From Flavobacteriia bacterium (GTDB lineage Bacteria; Bacteroidota; Bacteroidia; Flavobacteriales_D; Crocinitomicaceae): 37,307 nucleotides of DNA. Where the stretch lies: assembly GCA_947462925.1 (NCBI GenBank), contig CANHQP010000036.1, positions 1-37,307 on the forward strand, written 5' to 3'. Under the pieces are notes generated by a model that was not told the DNA's origin, ran no database searches, and saw nothing but the letters and a program-made list of their open reading frames with translations. Position numbers and translations under genes: made by a program. Shown in pieces: positions 7,296-15,909 of this stretch; positions within the stretch are counted from its first letter, which is position 1; each line of letters begins with the position of its first letter.

Positions 7296-8531
7296 ATGAA
7301 AACAAAACTATTTTTCTGTACCGTTCTCTCTTTCCTTTTGTCCATTCAAAATGGATCCGCATGTTCAATGTTTAAAATCACGAAAGGCAGTAAAACGATG
7401 GTGGGCAACAATGAAGATTATTGGAACCCGAATACGCGCATTTGGTTTGAGAAAGGAGCCGGCTCAAAATTCGGCGCGATGTATGTTGGGTTTGACAATC
7501 TTTATCCCCAAGGAGGAATGAATGAAGCCGGACTTGTATTTGACGGTTTTTCCATGGATTATCTGGCCGTTGTAGATACAGTAGGCAAAAAATCAATCGG
7601 TACGGATGAGGATTTGTTCTCTTTTACTAAAACCATTCTGCAGACATGTTCAAAAGTAACCGAGGTGAAAGATTTCCTTTTAAAATACAACCTGGAAAGT
7701 TTCCATTCGTCTTTGTTTTTTTTCGTTGATAAATCTGGTCAGTATTTAATAATGGAGGGCGATTCACTAATCGTAGGAAATGATCCTACTTATATTCAAT
7801 CCAATTTCTATCCATCTTGTACCAAGGATGCCAATAAGGTAAACATAGATTTTTATCAAAAAGGAAGAAAATATCTGAAGGAAAATACTGCTGATACAAG
7901 TCTTGCCTATTGTACCAATATGATGAATGCCATGCACCAGGATTTTGGGAAATATGGCGGAAGTTTATACACGACGATCTACGATTTAGAAAGCGGAAAA
8001 ATTTACTTGTATTACCATTTTGATTATGAGACAGTGGTTACATTTGATTTAAATGAGGAATTAAAAAAAGGAAATACATCGATCAATATTCCTGAACTTT
8101 TTCCAAAAAATGCGATCGCTCAAAAGCAACTTGAACAGTACAATAAGATTGGTGCAAGCATTCAATTCTTGGATAATCCTTCCCTTTCAAATGATTCGAT
8201 TAAATTACAAGCGCTTATTGCACAAGTAATTAAAACAAAACCAGATTTCAGATTTGAAAGTGAAATAAATGCGATAGGATACAAATGGTTGAGAGAATAC
8301 AATAATGTTGAAATAGCCATTCAGGTATTCAAATTGAATGTCCAACTCTTTCCCAAGTCTTCCAATGTTTTTGACAGTTTAGGAGAAGCCTATTTGAAAA
8401 ATGGGCAGAAAAAGGAGGCTATTGTAAATTATAAAAAGTCGCTCAAACTGGAAAAAAAGAATTCGAATCCTGATATTCAACGAGAAAAACTGAAAAAGTT
8501 GTTTGAATTGGAAAACGATAAAATGGAATGA
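7296..8531 (+). CDS. Ntn-hydrolase (linear amide C-N hydrolase/choloylglycine or C45 type) with TPR tail
   Basis: From the ATG at 7296 the protein has 411 aa. An upstream in-frame ATG at 7227 would bury the signal peptide, so the later start is preferred. Signal peptidase cleavage after SA would expose Cys23 (CSMFKITKGSKTMVGNNEDY). A mature N-terminal Cys is the nucleophile of the Ntn-hydrolase superfamily, and the NNED motif downstream fits the linear amide hydrolase/peptidase C45 families. The substrate is probably an amide (N-acyl amino acid, bile-salt-like or peptide), but the sequence cannot tell. Residues about 315-405 hold TPR units (SSNVFDSLGEAYLKNGQKKE), the module often appended to Bacteroidota serine hydrolases. 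Confidence 0.8.
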   Translation: MKTKLFFCTVLSFLLSIQNGSACSMFKITKGSKTMVGNNEDYWNPNTRIWFEKGAGSKFGAMYVGFDNLYPQGGMNEAGLVFDGFSMDYLAVVDTVGKKSIGTDEDLFSFTKTILQTCSKVTEVKDFLLKYNLESFHSSLFFFVDKSGQYLIMEGDSLIVGNDPTYIQSNFYPSCTKDANKVNIDFYQKGRKYLKENTADTSLAYCTNMMNAMHQDFGKYGGSLYTTIYDLESGKIYLYYHFDYETVVTFDLNEELKKGNTSINIPELFPKNAIAQKQLEQYNKIGASIQFLDNPSLSNDSIKLQALIAQVIKTKPDFRFESEINAIGYKWLREYNNVEIAIQVFKLNVQLFPKSSNVFDSLGEAYLKNGQKKEAIVNYKKSLKLEKKNSNPDIQREKLKKLFELENDKME

Positions 8532-8634
8532 AAATAACTTTAACTTCGAAGCAAAGATAATTTTAAAGAGTAGGAGCGAGCGCAAGGCGGAGGAAGGTTA
8601 CTTTACAACAATAAAAAATAAACAATACTGATTG

Positions 8635-9939
8635 ATGGGATTATTTAACTTTAAAAAAAAATCGAAGCCTGCGATTACCATTGAAGAAATCAAAAATCTT
8701 ACACAAGAGATTTTGAACAAAAGTAAGGTAGAGATTCACCTCTCAGAGAAGGAGTTATATAGAGCCGCTAGACTTCAAGTGAATGCATATCATTACAATT
8801 TTGATGAAGGTTATCAAGGCATTTATGAGATACTTGAAGATGATTTTTGTGATAAATCTACAGCGCTTATTTTTTATTGGCTGAATTCACCACTGTACTA
8901 TCTGAATAATCCAGACGCTAATCATCCAATTCATGAAGACGGGCAAAAACTAAAAAACTACTTAGAGAAAAGAATTCAATCCGGTGATTTCAAAGAAATA
9001 TTACAATTTGTCCCGATTGATTTTATTGAAGGTCCGTTGTACATGTCTGAAGATTTGATTGAGAAAGAGTCTTTTTTAAGTGAAATTCCAATTGATTTAT
9101 TTCTTCCAGTGGGAATGAATTATACCACTACAGGAACATGTAATGAAGTCAATCAGTATATGCAATTGGATGGAATTGAAACACTTTATTTTTTTGACCC
9201 TTTAAGTTGTTCTGACGTTAAGAATATTCCAGTAACTGAGTCATTGGTCAATTTAAATATATGCTTTAACGGATACATTAGTGTCAAACCAAAAATGGGT
9301 AGTATGAATGACTTACTCCATCTTAAAGGCGTTCAATCTTTAAAGATGGATCTCGACATAAAATTTGCTGATTTGGATAAACTAATTGAATTCAAAAATC
9401 TACAAGAATTGAAAATTAATGTTGGGAAGGAAAACTACGCTTCATTTGCAGATTTAAAAAATCTTAAAAGACTTTCGTTTACTGATCAGTTAACAACGGA
9501 ATTAAAAGTTGTTAGAGACATGTCAGGTTTAGAAAAATTGGAAATTCTTTGGTCTCCGCGACTCATTGACATATCTGGTATTGAAAATATCAAAGATTTG
9601 GCGAGTTTAAAAATTGAAGGATGCAAAAAATTAAAAGACATCTCACAAGTTTTTAAGCTTCGGAAATTAAAAACATTAATCCTGAAAGAGGTTGAACTAA
9701 CTGCAAAAAGCCTGCAAGGAATTAATAATATGTGTATCGAAACGCTTCATCTTGATTGCAGAAAACTATCACATTTAGATTTTTTATTAATCGAAGGCAA
9801 GCTTATGGAATCCTTACAAGAATTGCATTTATATCGCTCCACCGACAATGAAAAACTGCCTGAGAAGATTTTAGGATTGAGCCAAGGAAAAGCTAAAATC
9901 TATCAGTATATTGGTTTTAACGATATACCAAAGCAATAA
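8635..9939 (+). CDS. Cytoplasmic leucine-rich-repeat protein
   Basis: The 434-aa protein lacks a signal peptide and begins GLFNFKKKSKP, so it is predicted to be cytoplasmic. The ATG at 8635 is taken as start instead of the adjacent in-frame TTG at 8632. Residues 1-160 form a helical domain of unknown type. Residues about 190-420 contain irregular leucine-rich repeats of 22-25 residues: LKNLKRLSF, MSGLEKLEILWSPRL, IKDLASLKIEGCKKL, LRKLKTLILKE. These should form a curved solenoid for protein binding. The partner is not indicated by the neighbours, a secreted hydrolase on one side and a small soluble protein on the other. Confidence 0.75.
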   Translation: MGLFNFKKKSKPAITIEEIKNLTQEILNKSKVEIHLSEKELYRAARLQVNAYHYNFDEGYQGIYEILEDDFCDKSTALIFYWLNSPLYYLNNPDANHPIHEDGQKLKNYLEKRIQSGDFKEILQFVPIDFIEGPLYMSEDLIEKESFLSEIPIDLFLPVGMNYTTTGTCNEVNQYMQLDGIETLYFFDPLSCSDVKNIPVTESLVNLNICFNGYISVKPKMGSMNDLLHLKGVQSLKMDLDIKFADLDKLIEFKNLQELKINVGKENYASFADLKNLKRLSFTDQLTTELKVVRDMSGLEKLEILWSPRLIDISGIENIKDLASLKIEGCKKLKDISQVFKLRKLKTLILKEVELTAKSLQGINNMCIETLHLDCRKLSHLDFLLIEGKLMESLQELHLYRSTDNEKLPEKILGLSQGKAKIYQYIGFNDIPKQ

Positions 9940-9979
9940 AATGACTTTTGAACGAAGTAAAAAGTATTAAAAAGACACA

Positions 9980-10315
9980 ATGAACTATAACGACAAAAAA
10001 TTCAGACCGATTAGTAATACTGAAAACGGAGAAACTTCCAATGAAACTCTTTTTCATTACAAACAAGCAGGAAATATTCTTACTTCTGAATATTCAGGTG
10101 GGAAGATTAAATATGGACATCTAATTGGCTTGGTTGACCACTCAGGAAAGATAGAAATGTGTTATCACCAAGTAAATGACAAAGACGAATTGATGACAGG
10201 TATTTGTATTTCAGTACCAGAAATTCTTGAAAATGGGAAAATTCGTCTTCACGAAAATTGGGAATGGACTTCAGGAGATAAATCAAAAGGAACATCAATA
10301 ATTGAAGAACAATAA
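9980..10315 (+). CDS. Small beta-rich protein of the family labelled 'n-acetylglutamate synthase' in databases
   Basis: This 111-aa protein (FRPISNTENGETSNETLFHY, then TSEYSGGKIKYGHLIGLVD) matches my memory of a Bacteroidota/Firmicutes family that carries the automatic label n-acetylglutamate synthase. It is far too short to be an acetyltransferase and has no GNAT motif, so I would not accept that function. The pattern of short strands with Gly/Asn turns, ending in a HENWEWTSGD strand, suggests a single-sheet lipocalin-like or barrel fold. It is 12 bp upstream of the OsmC gene, so the two may be co-transcribed. Confidence 0.7.
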   Translation: MNYNDKKFRPISNTENGETSNETLFHYKQAGNILTSEYSGGKIKYGHLIGLVDHSGKIEMCYHQVNDKDELMTGICISVPEILENGKIRLHENWEWTSGDKSKGTSIIEEQ

Positions 10316-10327
10316 ACTAAAAACACC

Positions 10328-10798
10328 ATGGCACACGAACACAATTACAAACTAACTGCAGTATGGACAGGGAACAAAGGTGACGGAACTAAAAATGTAC
10401 GCACCTATGACCGGAGCCATACAGTTTCTATTCAAGGAAAACCTGAATTATTTTTAACAACGGATAATCCTGCCGTTGGGGACAAATCAAAATTGAACCC
10501 CCAAGATTTATTGGTTTCAGCTATTTCATCTTGTCATATGCTTTCCTATTTGTATCTATGTGCCATGGAGGGAGTGGTAATTACTTCTTACACAGATGAT
10601 GCAACAGGTATTATGATTGAAGAGGCAAGTGGAGGTGGAAGTTTCAAAGAAGTAACGTTGAATCCAATTTTTTATGTTACTGACGAAAGTATGATAGAAA
10701 AAGCGATTGAGTTACACCACAAAGCGCACGAAATATGTTTTATAGCAAATTCTGTGAATTTTGAAGTCAAGTGTAAACCAATCTGTAAAGTTGAATAA
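10328..10798 (+). CDS. OsmC-family peroxiredoxin
   Basis: The 156-aa length and the two family cysteines identify it: Cys69 in SAISSCHMLSYL and Cys137 in HEICFIANSV. OsmC/Ohr proteins reduce organic hydroperoxides in the cytoplasm, cycling through a disulfide between these two cysteines. The basic N-terminal strand region (YKLTAVWTGNKGDGT) and the NPQDLLVSAISSC helix are typical of the YhfA/OsmC branch rather than Ohr. A short intergenic gap (12 bp) joins it to the small protein upstream. Immediately downstream is the stub of a nitrilase-like gene. Confidence 0.9.
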   Translation: MAHEHNYKLTAVWTGNKGDGTKNVRTYDRSHTVSIQGKPELFLTTDNPAVGDKSKLNPQDLLVSAISSCHMLSYLYLCAMEGVVITSYTDDATGIMIEEASGGGSFKEVTLNPIFYVTDESMIEKAIELHHKAHEICFIANSVNFEVKCKPICKVE

Positions 10799-10806
10799 AC
10801 TGTTAG

Positions 10807-10914
10807 ATGAAAATTTGCATCGCACAGACAAAACCAATTGAGGGGAAAGTTTCAGAAAAATTAGACAAAAAGACTGAAAAGAATGTATTTTTAATCACAG
10901 TCCAGATTTATTAA
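10807..10914 (+). pseudogene. Remnant of a carbon-nitrogen hydrolase (nitrilase) gene start
   Basis: A 35-codon frame begins MKICIAQTKPIEGKVSEKL, which resembles the first strand and following segment of nitrilase-superfamily amidases (typically MKICIAQTKPIKGDI in Bacteroidota). After about 20 residues the resemblance stops and TAA follows. No further nitrilase sequence (the catalytic Glu-Lys-Cys regions) is visible in the 140 bp before the next gene. The likely explanation is deletion of most of the gene, leaving its start 8 bp behind the OsmC stop codon. A coincidental short ORF is possible. Confidence 0.45.
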
Positions 10915-11056
10915 AAAATAAAAACTAACGGAAACTACCATCGATTTTTTTGCAAGTTAACATTCAAGGTAGTAATTGGAGAAAAATCTAAATTTTAGTC
11001 TTATTTTTCCAATTTGTTTATTCCCCTGAAAATATTAAATCGAACTTTTAAAGCAC

Positions 11057-11434
11057 ATGGCACAAACATCAATTTTAGGTTTAAGAACCACCATTTACAA
11101 GGTTAGCGACATTCAAAAGGCAAGAGATTGGTACGCAATGGCATTTGAAACAAAAGCATATTTTGACGAGCCATATTATGTTGGCTTTAATATTGGCGGC
11201 TATGAATTGGGGCTTCAACCAGAAGAAGGAATAACTGGTGAAAAAATAGAAAGTGTGGTTTCATATTGGGGAGTTGAGAAAATCCAAGAAGTTTATGATC
11301 GACTAATTTCATTAGGAGCAACAGAAAACGAAAAACCATACAACACTGGAGGCGAAATGATGACTGCAACGTTAAAAGACCCGTTTGGTAATGTAATCGG
11401 ACTTATTTATAATCCGTATTTTGAGCTCAAATAA
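11057..11434 (+). CDS. VOC-family (glyoxalase/bleomycin-resistance fold) protein
   Basis: The 125-aa protein shows a single vicinal-oxygen-chelate domain: a TTIYKVSDIQKARDWYAMAF start (strand, helix) and a LKDPFGNVIGLIYNP end. The latter DPFGNxxGL strand is diagnostic of the superfamily. VOC proteins bind a divalent metal or a hydrophobic drug between two beta-alpha-beta-beta-beta units, usually as dimers. Candidate metal ligands (His/Glu at the strand positions) are incomplete: no His is present at all, so it may be a binding protein rather than a metalloenzyme. The substrate is unknown. It stands alone after the nitrilase remnant. Confidence 0.85.
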   Translation: MAQTSILGLRTTIYKVSDIQKARDWYAMAFETKAYFDEPYYVGFNIGGYELGLQPEEGITGEKIESVVSYWGVEKIQEVYDRLISLGATENEKPYNTGGEMMTATLKDPFGNVIGLIYNPYFELK

Positions 11435-11496
11435 AATAATTTAGCATTAGTGCTCTAAAAATAGTTCACAGCAAAAAAAACAGACGTCCTCAGACA

Positions 11497-12099
11497 ATGA
11501 GATACATACTTCTTTTCATATCGAGCATCTTTTTTTTAATTGATGGTACTGGTCAGCAAACCAATACTGTTGAATATGAAATGATACACGATGAAAAACC
11601 CAAGAAAACGGACTATTTTGATTCGACTTTCAAACTATTTCCGTTAGAAAATGCACCAATCGGATGGAGCCAACAGTCGCTTGACGGACTTCAAATGCAG
11701 ATTTTTTTTAATAGTTACAGTCCACCAAATACCTATACTGATTTGAATTTTTCAGGGCGTTTTTATAAGCAGATCGCAGACACGACTAAAAGAATTTATG
11801 TCGCTTTTTTTAACACAAGAAGGCATGATTATATAGGTGTTTTGTTTGTGGAAGACTCAACAGATCTATTCAAACCCATTTCAATAGATACAATTTACGC
11901 TTCAAAGGATAAATTCAACATGGATATTCCTTTGCACCTTAGTTACGCATTAATTAAAAATGAATTTGTTATTGACATCGTGTACGGTGATATTTTAGTA
12001 GATACAATATTTGACAGAAGACCACGCCAAAAAATCATTTATAAATGGCCAGATAATTTTGACAAGATGAGAAAACTGGAGGTATCAAGGACTGAATAA
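11497..12099 (+). CDS. Secreted protein, unknown function
   Basis: The 200-aa product has a signal peptide (MRYILLFISSIFFLIDGTGQ) and a mature part of strand-forming segments. SQQSLDGLQMQIFFNSYSPP is followed by RIYVAFFNTRRHDYIGVLFV and by a C-terminal IIYKWPDNFDKM motif. It lacks cysteines in the mature region. I recognise no family. It lies between a VOC gene and the Cys-motif pair, with 62 bp and 169 bp gaps, so operon membership is doubtful. Confidence 0.65.
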   Translation: MRYILLFISSIFFLIDGTGQQTNTVEYEMIHDEKPKKTDYFDSTFKLFPLENAPIGWSQQSLDGLQMQIFFNSYSPPNTYTDLNFSGRFYKQIADTTKRIYVAFFNTRRHDYIGVLFVEDSTDLFKPISIDTIYASKDKFNMDIPLHLSYALIKNEFVIDIVYGDILVDTIFDRRPRQKIIYKWPDNFDKMRKLEVSRTE

Positions 12100-12268
12100 A
12101 TTTTTGGATTGGAAAGAGGAATGACCAATTAATATTAGCGACTAAATCAAAATTAGCGATAAAAAAGTTAAGCAAAGAATTTTGTTTTACAAAGAGGTCA
12201 TTGTTTCGAAATCGCTACCTTTGGGTTGATGTCAAAAGTAACTTTGCAACATTTAAAAAATAAGCGCA

Positions 12269-12547
12269 ATGAAATTTGATCCACTTACAAAGAAAGTTTA
12301 TACAGACAAAGATGAATTTGTAAAGGCCATGAATTGCCCGTATAAGATGAGTTGGGACCAACTAGAAGTTACCAATTCTTCTTTTCGGAAATGTTCAAAT
12401 TGCGACCACCTAATTGTGGATACGGAAGGATTATCAGATGACCAACTTCTGAAAATTGTTAGACAAAAACCCGAAACTTGTTTAAAAATTGACTTAAATC
12501 AACAAAACGTAAAAATTATATCAAATGGCTTTTGGACACAGAAATAA
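12269..12547 (+). CDS. Small Cys-motif protein, first of an overlapping pair
   Basis: This 92-aa soluble protein carries Cys23, Cys42, Cys45 and Cys71 in MNCPYKMSWDQL, RKCSNCDHLIVDTEGL and PETCLKID. The CxxC in a KCSNCD knuckle plus two outer cysteines would suit a structural zinc site. I recall related Bacteroidota proteins with the CPxxMSWDxL and CxxCxxxVxDT pattern, none of known function to me. The 3' end overlaps the start of the next gene by 23 nt in another frame, which suggests translational coupling and a joint job. Confidence 0.7.
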   Translation: MKFDPLTKKVYTDKDEFVKAMNCPYKMSWDQLEVTNSSFRKCSNCDHLIVDTEGLSDDQLLKIVRQKPETCLKIDLNQQNVKIISNGFWTQK

Positions 12548-13010
12548 AAACGCAAAAGGATTGCGCGTCATAAAGACTGCTCGTGATTTTGATAGTATTA
12601 ATAAGGCCGCTAAAAGTGGACTGAAACCAATCGTTAAAAAGGTTGAACCTTCGAAGGAAATTAGTTCAAAGTATTCTGTTGTTCAAAACAAAAAGACAGG
12701 AGAAATCCATATTGCTGGGGATTTTCGTGGTGAGTATTATACTGGTGAAAACAGTGAATTTGAAACGGTAATTGATTGGACATTTTATTATCCATATACA
12801 TTTAAGTCACCTTTTGCGGCATACTTAATTCCGAAAGACATTAACATTGGTGAAAGAGTTTTCATTGAAGATTTGATTGAAGATTTTATCGGTGCAAGTT
12901 GGAACCAAGGCGACACCTATCGTCTTGAGAGCTGCGAAGCAATTTGGAATGGAACAGATTTAGAAATTCAATATGACCCAACAATAAACCGGTCAGATTT
13001 TATAGGGTAG
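12525..13010 (+). CDS. Soluble protein, second of an overlapping pair
   Basis: The 161-aa protein has a basic N-terminus (MAFGHRNKNAKGLRVIKTA), a lysine-rich linker, and a C-terminal domain from about residue 50 (KYSVVQNKKTGEIHIAGDF, then IDWTFYYPYTFKSPFAAYLI). No signal peptide or membrane segment is visible. Its acidic C-terminal half (EDLIEDFIGASWNQGD) ends in ALEIQYDPT-like strands. It is unrecognised. The start codon lies inside the upstream Cys-motif gene, so both are expected to be made together; the partner may bind it. Confidence 0.7.
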   Translation: MAFGHRNKNAKGLRVIKTARDFDSINKAAKSGLKPIVKKVEPSKEISSKYSVVQNKKTGEIHIAGDFRGEYYTGENSEFETVIDWTFYYPYTFKSPFAAYLIPKDINIGERVFIEDLIEDFIGASWNQGDTYRLESCEAIWNGTDLEIQYDPTINRSDFIG

Positions 13011-13035
13011 AAGGGCTGTAGCAGGTATAAGATAT

Positions 13036-13066
13036 TTTGCTTTAGGTGCTCATGAAAGTAAATTTG
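13036..13066 (+). promoter_or_regulatory. Bacteroidota-type promoter for the GH92 gene
   Basis: TTTG at 13036-13039 and TAAATTTG at 13059-13066 match the Bacteroidota sigma-70 consensus (TTTG, about 19 bp, TAnnTTTG) with an exact 19-bp spacer. Transcription would start near 13073, leaving a 5' leader of about 60 nt before the ATG at 13132. This is the best promoter match I found by eye in the window. Confidence 0.6.
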
Positions 13067-13131
13067 ATTCGGATAACAATACTTATTTTTACATTGCTGT
13101 TTGATTTTTGCTAAGTACAATTCAATAAAAA

Positions 13132-15267
13132 ATGCGACAAATAATATTTCTAATTTTCTTCTGCACCCAATTTTCAATTGCTCAAAATTCGCAGTTTGTG
13201 AATGTATTTATAGGTACTGATGGCACAGGACATACTTTCCCAGGACCTTCTAAACCATTTGGAATGGTGCAGCCAGGACCAGATAATAGAGATGAAGGTT
13301 GGAATCATACAAGTGGTTATCAATTTCAAGATTCAGTATTATTGGGTTTTTCTCAGACAAGGTTTAGCGGAACTGGAATAGGGGAGATGGGGGATATTTT
13401 ACTTTTGCCTTTTTCCCAAGATAAAATAGAAAGAAGAAATGCTTACCACAAGGATAGCGAAAAAGCTGTTGTTGGATATTATTCCGTTACCAAAAAAGAT
13501 GAGGTCAAGGTAGAACTTACTTGTTCCGATCGCGTTGCCTTTCATCAATATACTTTCCCTTCTGAAAATGGAAAAGTTCTGCTTGATTTGCAGCATGGAT
13601 TGCGTTTTTTGACTGACAGTTTAGTGCTAGAAAGTGATGTCAAAATTGTCAACAATCACAAGATATCAGGATATTGTAAAACAAAAAATTGGGTCACTAG
13701 AACATATTTTTTCACCATTGAATTTGATACGCCCTTTTCTGAATCAGAAAAATTACCTTCGAAAAAAAAAGAAAATGCGCCTAGATTTAATTTGTCTTTT
13801 GGTTTGAAAAGTAATCGGCTTTTAAAAGTGAAGATTGCACTTTCAACTGTATCCGTCGAGGGTGCAATAAATAATTTAGGTACAGAAATTCCTCATTGGG
13901 ATTTTGATAGAGTTGTCCAAGAAAATCAAGTAGAATGGGACAAGTATTTGCGTAGAATCGAAATTCAAGCTCCACAAAAACAAAAGGAGATTTTTTACAC
14001 TTCACTTTACCATTTGTTTCTACAACCATCGAATATTGCAGATGTTGATGGTTATTATCGAGGGGCAGATAATCAAATTGCACAAGCCATGAATAAGGAA
14101 TACTATTCTACTTTGTCCAATTGGGACATTTACCGTGGTGCTTTTCCTCTTTTGCAGATTCTTGTGCCTGAAAAAATTGATGGAATTGTCAATTCAATGC
14201 TTTTGCATCATCAGGCTGCAGGCTTTTTGCCCATTTGGTCTGCGTGGGGGCAGGACAATTATTGCATGATTGGAAATCATGCCATTCCGATGATTTTATC
14301 TGCGTACAGAAATGGATTTAGGGGATTTGATGCACAGAAAGCGCTAGAATCTATGATTGAAACTAGTACAGTGTCACACATCAATTCCGATTGGGAATTA
14401 TACAATCAGTATGGATATTACCCTTTCGATAAATTAGACAATGAATCTGTATCCAGAACTTTGGAAAGTGGCGTCGACGATTATAGTACAAGTCAAATGG
14501 CGAAATTATTGCAAAACAAAACCCAAGCCAAGTACTTTTCCAAAAGAGCTTTATATTACAAAAATCTTTTTGATCCAGAAACCCAATTATTTCGAGGTAA
14601 AGATACCAAAGGAAATTTTAGAGTTCCATTTTACCCGCTCGTTGCTACTTCACCCATGAACAATCCAGGCGACTATACAGAAGCAAATGCATGGCAATAT
14701 TTCTGGACACCTGCTCAATATGATTTAAAAGGAATTACGCAATTGTTGGGAGGAAAGAGCAGCCTGACACGCCAACTAAATACTTTTTTTACCACAGAAA
14801 CCCCCAACCCAAATAAATTTTTGGGTCAAGAAGCCATGATTGGTCAATATGCGCATGGCAATGAGCCAAGTCATCATATTTTGTACTTGTATGCTTTTTC
14901 AGACGAACCTCAAAAAGGTCAAGCGTATATTCATAAAGTTTTGCAGGAATTTCATGACAATACACCAAACGGTATGATTGGAAACGATGATTGCGGACAA
15001 ATGAGCGCTTGGTATATTCTTTCTACTTTAGGATTTTATCCTGTGAACCCAACAAACGGACAATTTGTTTTTGGTAGTCCGCAGGTAGAAAAAGCCACCA
15101 TACATTTTAACAATGGTAAAACATTGGAAATTCAAGGTGATCATTTTTCAGAGCGAACGCTGTACAACAATGTCAGACTTTGGAACAATCGCAGAATCAA
15201 AGATTCCTTTATTACCTATCAGCAAATCATTGAAGGCGGAATTTTAACATTTAAGATGTTTGAATAG
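13132..15267 (+). CDS. Secreted GH92 alpha-mannosidase-like glycoside hydrolase
   Basis: The 711-aa protein has a signal peptide (MRQIIFLIFFCTQFSIAQ), then the GH92 hallmark start: FVNVFIGTDGTGHTFPGPSK, PFGMVQPGPD and GFSQTRFSGTGIGEMGDILL. Near the end are GNEPSHH (Glu578) and GNDDCGQMSAWY (Asp619, Asp620), where GH92 enzymes place the acid catalyst and the acidic residues of the catalytic centre. GH92 enzymes are calcium-dependent exo-alpha-mannosidases that trim mannose from N-glycans or yeast mannan, mostly alpha-1,2. Length is typical. No SusC/SusD pair or other PUL genes accompany it, so it is an orphan. It has its own promoter upstream. Confidence 0.95.
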   Translation: MRQIIFLIFFCTQFSIAQNSQFVNVFIGTDGTGHTFPGPSKPFGMVQPGPDNRDEGWNHTSGYQFQDSVLLGFSQTRFSGTGIGEMGDILLLPFSQDKIERRNAYHKDSEKAVVGYYSVTKKDEVKVELTCSDRVAFHQYTFPSENGKVLLDLQHGLRFLTDSLVLESDVKIVNNHKISGYCKTKNWVTRTYFFTIEFDTPFSESEKLPSKKKENAPRFNLSFGLKSNRLLKVKIALSTVSVEGAINNLGTEIPHWDFDRVVQENQVEWDKYLRRIEIQAPQKQKEIFYTSLYHLFLQPSNIADVDGYYRGADNQIAQAMNKEYYSTLSNWDIYRGAFPLLQILVPEKIDGIVNSMLLHHQAAGFLPIWSAWGQDNYCMIGNHAIPMILSAYRNGFRGFDAQKALESMIETSTVSHINSDWELYNQYGYYPFDKLDNESVSRTLESGVDDYSTSQMAKLLQNKTQAKYFSKRALYYKNLFDPETQLFRGKDTKGNFRVPFYPLVATSPMNNPGDYTEANAWQYFWTPAQYDLKGITQLLGGKSSLTRQLNTFFTTETPNPNKFLGQEAMIGQYAHGNEPSHHILYLYAFSDEPQKGQAYIHKVLQEFHDNTPNGMIGNDDCGQMSAWYILSTLGFYPVNPTNGQFVFGSPQVEKATIHFNNGKTLEIQGDHFSERTLYNNVRLWNNRRIKDSFITYQQIIEGGILTFKMFE

Positions 15268-15271
15268 CCAA

Positions 15272-15420
15272 TCAAGAAATCTTGTTTTCTCTTTGTTGCT
15301 TGCGATAAACGGACGGCGAGATTCCTTTTTTCTTCAAAAAAACACGATTGAAATAACTCAAGCAGTCAAATCCACAAGAAAAAGCAATTCATGCAAGTTA
15401 AAATCAAATGCGAGTTTTGC
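15272..15420 (-). pseudogene. Remnant of an AraC-family regulator (C-terminal HTH)
   Basis: On the minus strand the frame ending at the TGA at 15272-15274 reads IAFSCGFDCLSYFNRV, then KKKGISPSVYRKQQ. This is the second helix-turn-helix of AraC/XylS regulators (consensus IAxxxGFxxxSYFxRxFKKxxGxSPxxYR). Upstream (15385-15420) the sequence continues in another frame as DFNLHE, so one base appears lost at GAAATT to GAATT. Beyond that no N-terminal domain is recognisable. It is a dead 3' fragment, convergent with GH92 and only 5 bp from its stop codon. Confidence 0.7.
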
Positions 15421-15636
15421 ATTACAAAATCAACATTCAAAGAAAAAATGCAGAACTTGGATATTGGATTGCAAAACCATTTTGAGGCAAGTTACTTTTT
15501 AAAAGCATTAAAAAAAGGCCTATATTTATCAAAAAATCACTTTATTTTGAAACACGGAAGTTTGCAGTAATATTGATATTCTGTGTTTTTAGATAAAAAA
15601 TGAAAGATTTTGACTAAGTAATAAAACCAACACTCA

Positions 15637-15909
15637 ATGGCTGAAAAGACAGAGATTTGGATAAGTAAGGGCTACGAATTTTTTTCATTGTTTGTTGAAA
15701 AAGGACTGATAATAGAACAACTTGCAAAAGAAGTTGGAAAAAGTAAATCATCCTTCTATCACCACTTTGCTGATTTAGAAATTTTCTTAGAAAAATTACT
15801 ACAATACCATTTGAGCAAGTCCAACATAATTGCAGAAAAGGAAAGAAAGTCGTTTTTGTATGAATTTTTGGTGGAGCTGATACAGGTAAATCAGCGCTGT
15901 CTAGGTTAA
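15637..15909 (+). pseudogene. Truncated TetR/AcrR-type regulator
   Basis: The 90-aa frame contains a TetR-like DNA-binding domain: a helix, then LAKEVGKSKSSFYHHFADLE, which is the typical HTH recognition helix plus the YHHF tyrosine-phenylalanine anchor. TetR proteins are normally about 190 residues, with a C-terminal ligand and dimer domain. That part is missing here, because the frame stops 20 codons after the HTH-linked helices. From 15840 a different reading frame resembles another protein, suggesting a recombination junction. A stand-alone short HTH protein cannot be excluded. Confidence 0.6.

Noticed and set aside
10920..10985. ACTACC/GGTAGT inverted repeat with a nearby CTAAC
   Set aside because: Only six paired bases and no GTT end box; too weak for an attC or terminator call.
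12100..12268. Possible further attC-like spacer (TTAGCGA boxes and CGAAATCGCTACCTTTGG)
   Set aside because: One segment resembles the right arm of site B, but no paired left arm or correct R''/R' boxes could be found, so it is not listed as a site.
15260..15502. 80-aa plus-strand frame behind GH92
   Set aside because: It lies antisense to the AraC remnant, and the minus-strand reading is clearly protein-like, so the plus frame is a shadow.
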